Below are positions 63,101 to 64,000 of a stretch of DNA of 64,000 bases, piece after piece. Position numbers and translations under genes: made by a program. The notes below the pieces were generated by a model. That model did not search any database. It was not told the origin of the DNA and saw only the letters and a list, made by a program, of their open reading frames with translations. Source of the stretch: Roseitalea porphyridii (GTDB taxonomy: Bacteria; Pseudomonadota; Alphaproteobacteria; Rhizobiales; Rhizobiaceae); NCBI RefSeq assembly GCF_004331955.1, contig NZ_CP036532.1, positions 1,426,001 to 1,490,000 of the forward strand, in the 5' to 3' direction. Position 1 is the stretch's first letter. The number at the start of each line of letters is the position of its first letter.

Positions 63101-64000
63101 CGCGCCGAGCTGGTGCTCGGCATCACCGACACCGAACTGACCATCGAGGAGGCCAACATCACCGCCGACACGGCGAACCTTTCTGCCAGCATTTCGATCG
63201 GCAGCCGCATCGAACCGGTCGTGCTGCGGGACGGGGACGAACTGACCGAGGAACTGCTCACCGCGCTTTGGACGGCCGAGCCGGGCGATATCGTTCGCAA
63301 GGGCGACCAGACGGTGATCACCATCTTCGACGATGTCGATGTCGATCTTCAGGGCGAATTGACCGCGTTCGCGTTCAACGACGCGCTGATCGGCTCGGAA
63401 GGCGATCTGCGGATCAATTCGGTCGACGCCAACGAGATCGTCCGTCTGAAGGCCGGCGGCTCGATCGTCCGCGCGCCGGGCGCGGGTGTCGACGACATCG
63501 TTTCTGGCAACCGGATCCTGCTGGAAGCCGCCCAAGGCGGCATCGGCACCAGCCCCGCTCCGGTTCGCGTCGGCACCGAGGGCGCCGAACCGTCCGTCTC
63601 CGCGCGGGCGAGCGGCAATATCTTCATCACCGCGAACGGCGATCTGCCGATCGGCACCATCTTCACCCCGTCCAGCGTCCGGCTGACCGCCGATGGCGGC
63701 ACGATCAGCGCCGTTGCCGGCCAGACCACCCCGCATGTGACCGCAACCGCGGCCTATCTCGCCGCCCAGGGCTCGATCGGCCCTGGTGGCAGGGCGCCGC
63801 TGGTCGCCGGCATCGACGGCGCGCCGGTCGTGGTGCGCACGCAATCGGGCGGCGGGGTCGCCTTCGACGTCGCGCCGGGCGAGACGGCGCGCTATTGGCT
63901 CGGCGGCGCAATCCTGCCGCAGACGATCACGATCGGCGGCGAGGGCGATCTCGAACTCGGCGATTCGATCTTCGCCTGGAACGCGATCGACATCGCGGTG
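45164..64000 (+). CDS. giant TpsA-type filamentous adhesin (LktA/FHA-like), 3' end outside window
   Basis: The frame is open for 6,279 codons and runs off the right edge, so the protein exceeds 6,200 residues. It begins with a signal peptide (cleavage likely after ARAQ's Ala near residue 33) and a two-partner secretion domain with TTNLHVPGG and the signature IANPNGFVVGPGG. The rest is a long run of imperfect beta-helix repeats of Gly, Ala, Val, Thr and Asp, like filamentous hemagglutinin and leukotoxin LktA-family adhesins. Interrupting features are acidic Pro-rich linkers (near residues 1280, 1546, 2567), one CxxC (Cys1507, Cys1510) and helical inserts near residues 4940 and 5870-5990. GGGAGG precedes the ATG. 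It is the cargo of the TpsB upstream and probably acts in adhesion. Confidence 0.9.
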   Translation, partial: MALARLRRDLFVSASALCVVAVTGAALGPARAQVTADGRTATNVTTSGTVTDVTTSTVVGGHGVNTFSSFSTGAGTTTNLHVPGGASGTVNIVNGSRSQINGAVRSMQNGQVGGNLYIANPNGFVVGPGGSVQGGSVSLSTPSQKFVDEFVGPNGAVSGSHVDRLVSGTAPQSDADIDVQGSISGHRAVRLRAGGNVTISGRVSAGDRAAIMAGAVNGAGPAPGVTLDAGGTVTVSGSGRVVSVNGASGGNVKVRAAHVRLEPGARMLAEGEGAGHGGTVDVFATGSSVLSAGATISVAARGSGDGGHIGFSAEELVELNGELAAWSGTGQGGSIFIDPDVLEVDTDRITGGVDITLQAGDRIVVSERTIINTRKTDGDPNDFGAASAGDSGDIMLVAPQIVIEKGARLLAFVEEGSGFEAGDITLEANRIDADGHSTEPSPVSVSGISINGAYLRGGNIRLIAEVEKDNLVDVEGTADGYIASLGLDDTGVGFVDDLVELVSDAASKADQILDSVNYENWPSYLEARTRIEVTGSSLVASGDIEAAAQSRTVTRIGPDTDGMAVVVSVSNTRAETVIADSRLEAGGTVDVSATTKATQDLKAEAAQGFDGQNDGVNIGAAISIRMAEATTIVSGDAETAYDPTEPGNVADAGIKAKEGIAIGATNIVDVSAAAEALLSDSAFGGAILVSLDDIDATTAVGTELVNPKGKISVEALNDYQSVDLSARVTGGTLTDADSPDPTAPDPTPEDNREQLLPLLSAAANTANEASGVSDDNGAPAPDQSGDSGDNAYAVAVAVANHNAQARTLFGDADYTFDTDAGTGQRLGTPLILVEPESDQRGTPDLGLDETGVVIGARNQLGAVSQFALAAAGSADLPDDDTPGGLTGKSKSELQSGGGLVLLGAFSLADWDMQADARASAKLDAPAPGDVVYIPYEPTIVTPGSVSIIAENSAPDIAGRDALDTAHAARKAEILGEADPDADPSVIGAWSDGEGPIFTDADDAPIALSRARTLGAGDELGIGFSLSRLTGDQTATATLGAGSYIEDNADEYGDIDEGANDETWLVSARLSGAFGASAGAPGDSVGSAEGSGLGASVSLVDMDGLARANVENGAIIAATENIDAVNVSARDDRLVFADARAHGSAEKTNFAGALALTQRDDTVQAFVGHQTDFEIAGDFALTATNAGDTVTVVSGAADGKSSIGVGVSLNFADRTTEARILGKQEALAYGPDTDLSGWALLGGLEIAAEAEGNVIVGGTVSAGGSGDEDDAGEPGAGDPDPDAPDDDAKDEDKTTIDPDMLGTDDADRVKQAIGGGAPDKEGEGGFTFAGDFGGLFADVTTRAGIADRDGVFSQHDADDIYVDVEGEVSITALTDIAYGQSSAVTAAATGGIGISGSFGLTAIAQDTTTTLLDTDIEFGADLVGEDNTLKPLSIRSPDRSTLDLVVNGRTGRADDGWGISVAANFARVAATARTELVDASIRFGTGNGPLEQGGGEGGFEGEGEGGFCEECSVEITDEARDIEITAHAVPQITIRAASLRTGPEADDPDAPADPDAPGDPDADDEPKKADVADTEQMDAVADLVRDAGEQARNGEEEGGGGLKGLSITVAPLRLIADSTVWLEDSLVEVDLNRDANGQPAGSAGTLEVASTARTGLDIDASSDTIAAAIGITDTNSRTVIRSTDFDAFNDGTLTITSTAVEDHTMRATAGAERFIKAAGILSLRSVDNRILIDAQQDLVPWYFRDNETQTFSRFISGDGLTIAARTEHDIDMEVIAADGTASALAIAGIVSLADTVTEVASGATMFHDGDAPVTVKAENVYTNYSARAVASAGTLVPGAEDPAEGGEGDGDPDDRPGDGDGDKIGKVATALMDVSDETQEEVQEDQPAPPGGGDTPEARASFKDAFALAFNLERHDDVTTARLGGERYQPDAPEPLYVGATILGGWNTGEGSLALSAATGIEQFHKETRSAIGTGADSPRVGAVVSVPLGDWNLTTDAALGRNFFTSSAGSIAVSATTNLPQIAFQNSPTGQFIDDGGTPDDPGDGTVLDRDAMFERGGGGYVDIDDRPLSADALVGDDNWNIVTSTQTDGEKAAIAVDVAIHRFRTDTTARFAATKNAGSIDTQSLSLTALTDGGFASRRDNADPFVSGASGVGGSGHVLIMRPTTEAIFAAPLPEARGNSIGTIGALSLSATNDLTAATAAASYGKAEKFALNIGFAMTDYDGVANALLVDPSRYKMGETSLIATDKSTLLADAGSGASGSTSIGVSPALVFADRTADAAIVTNPDGSSGFTGDWSLGSTTVAALIGGDVIVTSVAGAGLDESSAIDEDDDGEPDKRKKTEVPVKLLGDRATTNADDLADKTADTKTDDPANPDDDNDNLDSPADGKEFGFALAGDFSGIFGDVAATARIEHNRTVDTTSGGGGNLSVVATNTTRNFAAAGSAVSGAGEFGIAASVALGRIDRTTRATVSAPELLLDDGASFVQAIDTTTMNLFSAGRGDAAVKSTVLGSASVDVSTVVTEALVTDTNVDQDLAGGGLTVSARNGGSSLLLAGAVRDPAEEDDADDPDAPDAPDAPDAPDIPAGDGEGEGGDEEAEGGGDGSGGFSVGIAFAGNVQSETVRALIDESTISAGEVTVSARRDGSIDGAAASSGSSDSFTLAAAAAVNVTDRDVTADIVGGSVEAGAVDVSATDTADSRARIGSDAASGEVSIGASAAVVVEDRTVRARITDADLSGNPAVTVTATQSGNVDVMQKGGGEADEGFAGNIGVGVIVSRRTTEALIRDADVDAGSVAISALTEGDLVNRQGLSVAAETAGAIGVIVSDLRTDTSARIIGGDVDAGTGDIIVGARQAGRVLARTGKSGSGENALDVMVSSATMNGTVIAEADGTTLSGRRAEFKAEDKSVLQAAAIARAETGGVGIVGGVGYARNGLDVSALVTDTALDFTDRTDVVALSEAALTGTVVGMNFGGGNFAAAFQAGWLTSNREIVARASGDFGGTVGGDLNVRAERQDKLIGISVTAQEANAAVGIGGNVLQTGGRTLAELIVDDDLVIDGALSARARDLSEAGNIAIGAATGSGSFSLVGSLAYTQMGRRPAGAVILEPGERSQEHEAQNEQTRDDLGNAVADELQITDAAARADLVRRMDLAVESRVVVADDTSLTVPGATLIEAEDARKVASIAGQISIGFDTGGLTGEAANAVTIDENGISVSARDVANTALSNIIQIALFGFPSGDDDGGLDEAGGQANGDRPSGDGGDGGDGSSGGSGGVSIGASFGWARLGGLVSADLVLGSGSRAVLGDTTITAASTARAMGLSAGASAGQSNVAIGAGAGISRHDQLVRARIDGAGSWATTGSALRVGDLTVDATSDGQSRAIAGSVTATSGNVAVAAVLAVSDMDAQTEASITDVAIDAGGDVALSSVDEGGALSLGVSVGASTGVGIGLSVGLNSAKSVTRSTVLDAEINSSRDIVVATRRSQRMNAFVLQASVGSSAGVGATLGISEQKGESVALVDNSTLTATDDVIVDTFGDSELTAAAVGAAGGGSAGITGSISITIKRDVAAARIVDSTVTADDSVLVRAINGGVLSGVGGGDDSASRELGASQTTGSIAIGGSVGIGVSVSVISMASEVISEIVDSEVTARAFDAGIDTITRSATGDVQTDYVERQDTAISGVSVLADNQTSLQAIAVSIAGAGSVAIGLQVPVLLVRDAVKARIVDSTVVSGRNVSAEAYNQSDIFTFSLTGAVGIGGAGVGALVEVGSLKKTTETEVIGSTIDADRDIVLTAAAPEKLNKFSIAVAGGLYAGVAGIVESLVTTNATRTLVYDSTLISGRDTELVAASPRNIVNNAATAAGGIAGVAGGVVILNARDETRAEILDGNAGDASNLRVTRDLDIRADSQLRTNSVVAGAAGGLVGVSGSILVSKFEQQVFARIGNNTDFGAYVGAPAPRNVNVHAYQGFDQTMTVGAVAGGFVGIGASVGVTNVRNTVEASIGSGVTLVAQDTITVRADGVRDLTANALTVGGGAVGFSGAALVASFAASADDEESRETVEEVDAGMEGDPFEAEGDSPANADSQLASLLGEAAGDRNSVDLGGLYATGQTDALRASIGDATRLEAGDEIDIAAKEDGLIKMRAGAAAIGGYAGVAGGVVTLKRGSTIVTEIGDNVQIRGGDVMIGASAVDQTGQRDVDEDGNPLGNQVAVAGSGGLVSANAAIAVTTLSRTIDVEFGQNVDINAGAGDVAISAREDGETWASTVSASTGAIANGGALATTRRETDIAIDLADARVVGVNVDVTAERDGLLRSQGVAAAGGIASGVGVATDTRDEATVTVDLGTARIETLDAATIRASNAANVTSLAVGVAIGGGGAVGVSSAVARREGIAQVTGSGAEFRVGTLSVTTNDAVSMDEEGVSLVDARAISAAGGGLLGGQGARSNAVNESRSIIDLTIASLDAEGDVEIDARTNGAIDTRTDGFALGFAAAGANLTEATMSSIASTRVDLTGSAQVDGSVLIGATAADTTFGKSVSGQGGAIALQASKVNLTMVPTTTVAVTGSGIAALGGIDVVANRASTFEVEADSLQASFSGASGTGIDSTVDATISVQIGADLTAPTITVAALQQITKLAEGFNVRTTTGGVTSGSSVSSETIVDVDSNIEIGSRLEQLVSPFLDGEGIAVTLNNRFDLVDRLELDTGGAVAIPRGDGQMRIDVRSADILFEDAELAAFDDITVSVTNDVDASLEANVAAYGLAGAPRGGVELEFDANQLIALSGSSELTSRAGSVRLLNGRTVTRQQEILLNAETRIFNGTTIPVPAGVTAIADADVRSGLTIGTNARIMAARDVRLVSDQGFVDPYGYYSVSDLYSGAAEAITNFFGGIVGADEISLDRTGGQSINNSASRTAIAGTAIAGAFAEATVDIALNGDITLGGSTEGVSVDYATNELRNAALVAFIAERQAELDDIDIYEEGADELRARLQAEIDSLQARLARLGGADARGDTVTVSPIVAAVGNIEIITDAIGGDGRLEANGDALIRITNASSALLEVEGASVPFRAGGEVRVNGVAVRDNAEALQRAGEDQFVRAELDIAPSDGDRPSISISGTYIGSGDDDRSDIIISGNIENLNGDITVSTLDGNVLVLDADISGRNVTIDAGGDFFLSAPPGVTTVGGRDPAGLYRDFFAEYEDMSDQAYLGYLIDRGQLFLPGVSGVIASNAYIAAGVPAWERERGNGQIRAIGGVYIYADTLNIDGTIQSGETDWRLTVHDQLSTRLANLTPGEIAGRDRILISRAVRDDGDLLIGDELTGPTGMVPLVSSNVSVWYNVGTGELEVDPMITKGGYVELVGRIISTGGNWRNGPTENQARITAANGYGHVTVNNMSDLPVVFSAINTATEPVDGFITITDLGNKVLDRPPGQDDVFQRTTYRMFGGQIQRTTLATTNFSGTPSVIPIITALDPDTAQFQISDAYALEYSRSRIIEEVTTEQKTVTERFILNNYEEDEVLSTSSQILFEDEELRSIATLVTTTAADLATPYDYGRDITDETVQTGNWALVGERRVVDRFLGVPVKWESDYEREIVRTYNQLDNHEIAANVPISIGFEGFETSAITIDSVGDVRFAGNVFNVAGETEVNATAGSISAESGNAILFLDHSRFEAAGDISGADFITTRRLGGGLTGGGFTERTARTGVADMVIDQNDGARLFAQSNGGDVLLRELSGNITVSQVSGNRVRLVSPGSIFRENRLNRPNPAFGADTLELIAESGAIGTPQGPLPAIVATRLDARALGNISISSPFSDLPVGHVQSTDGEVLLTSTRSITDANDNAVPDRRAIDGLLDELWDEIGLRDLGTASDGRREEVTRGLEAAERADYEFYWSVRRQIEITRNETGEVVDKRVRDLGYDEDYQFKFTDEQVDAMLDGKASGVPLTQEQIDAEAEARTEAYHRIHEKYGEGPYDVDVRIKLDDEIVAETQRAMFFTDAQLQNRLRAELVLGITDTELTIEEANITADTANLSASISIGSRIEPVVLRDGDELTEELLTALWTAEPGDIVRKGDQTVITIFDDVDVDLQGELTAFAFNDALIGSEGDLRINSVDANEIVRLKAGGSIVRAPGAGVDDIVSGNRILLEAAQGGIGTSPAPVRVGTEGAEPSVSARASGNIFITANGDLPIGTIFTPSSVRLTADGGTISAVAGQTTPHVTATAAYLAAQGSIGPGGRAPLVAGIDGAPVVVRTQSGGGVAFDVAPGETARYWLGGAILPQTITIGGEGDLELGDSIFAWNAIDIAV
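52862..52906 (+). repeat. in-frame 9-base repeat coding DAP units in the adhesin
   Basis: Four consecutive copies of GAY-GCR-CCS, with flanking partial copies, encode DPDAPDAPDAPDAPD at residues 2567-2581 inside an acidic linker. Such short tandem codon repeats can expand or contract by slippage, changing linker length without shifting the frame. Confidence 0.8.

Noticed and set aside
55049-63844. A 2,931-codon open frame on the minus strand across the adhesin
   Set aside because: It is a mirror of the strongly biased, GC-rich coding strand. Its product is an Arg/Asp/Gly/His-rich string without domains or a proper start, while the plus strand shows a signal peptide, TPS domain and repeats.

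Overview
The window is GC-rich and reads as a chromosomal segment of an alphaproteobacterium, most likely of the order Hyphomicrobiales (Rhizobiales). This rests on gene content and order: ribE-ribH-nusB, a membrane pyrophosphatase of the potassium-independent type, the run plsX-fabH-ihfA-merR-tRNA-Pro, ctaA with a DUF2842 gene, type 2 argC, rplM-rpsI, and clpP-clpX-lon-hup followed by tRNA-Val and tRNA-Asp. I cannot name a genus from the sequence alone.

Layout. 1-10.3 kb is housekeeping: riboflavin synthesis and NusB, with a major facilitator gene that may be a flavin transporter; the H+-pyrophosphatase hppA; a BamE-like lipoprotein; a cytochrome bc1 assembly chaperone; a DUF177 protein; PlsX and FabH for lipid synthesis; IHF alpha, a MerR regulator and tRNA-Pro(GGG). 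10.4-20.7 kb is an accessory surface-polysaccharide locus starting right after that tRNA: a CatB-type acetyltransferase, a frameshifted O-antigen ligase/polymerase, a WcaJ-type priming transferase, a GT4 glycosyltransferase, a Wza-type export lipoprotein, a Wzc-like chain-length protein with a degenerate ATPase domain, a CelD-like GNAT protein and a polysaccharide deacetylase. No flippase is present. 20.7-31.3 kb returns to metabolism: heme A synthase, ArgC, an agmatinase-family enzyme, S9/L13, a PaaI-like thioesterase, an enoyl-CoA hydratase, GNAT and CoA-binding proteins, O-acetylhomoserine sulfhydrylase and a DUF2254 membrane protein.

31.4-34.2 kb holds small unfamiliar genes: a secreted four-cysteine protein, two related small proteins in tandem (one ending in a Gly/Cys-rich tail like a RiPP precursor) and a cytochrome P450. 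34.3-40.4 kb is the protein-quality-control block clpP-clpX-lon-hup with tRNA-Val and tRNA-Asp.

From 40.5 kb to the right edge lies the most striking region. A LuxR-type regulator is fused to an alpha/beta-hydrolase domain that has lost its catalytic Ser and His. Divergent from it is a two-partner secretion locus: a TpsB outer-membrane transporter, an IalB-like periplasmic protein, and a giant TpsA adhesin whose reading frame stays open for 6,279 codons from 45164 to the end of the window without a stop. I suggest the hydrolase-like domain senses a ligand and controls surface display of the adhesin. That is inference. Gene order in related genomes suggests the locus was inserted after tRNA-Asp.
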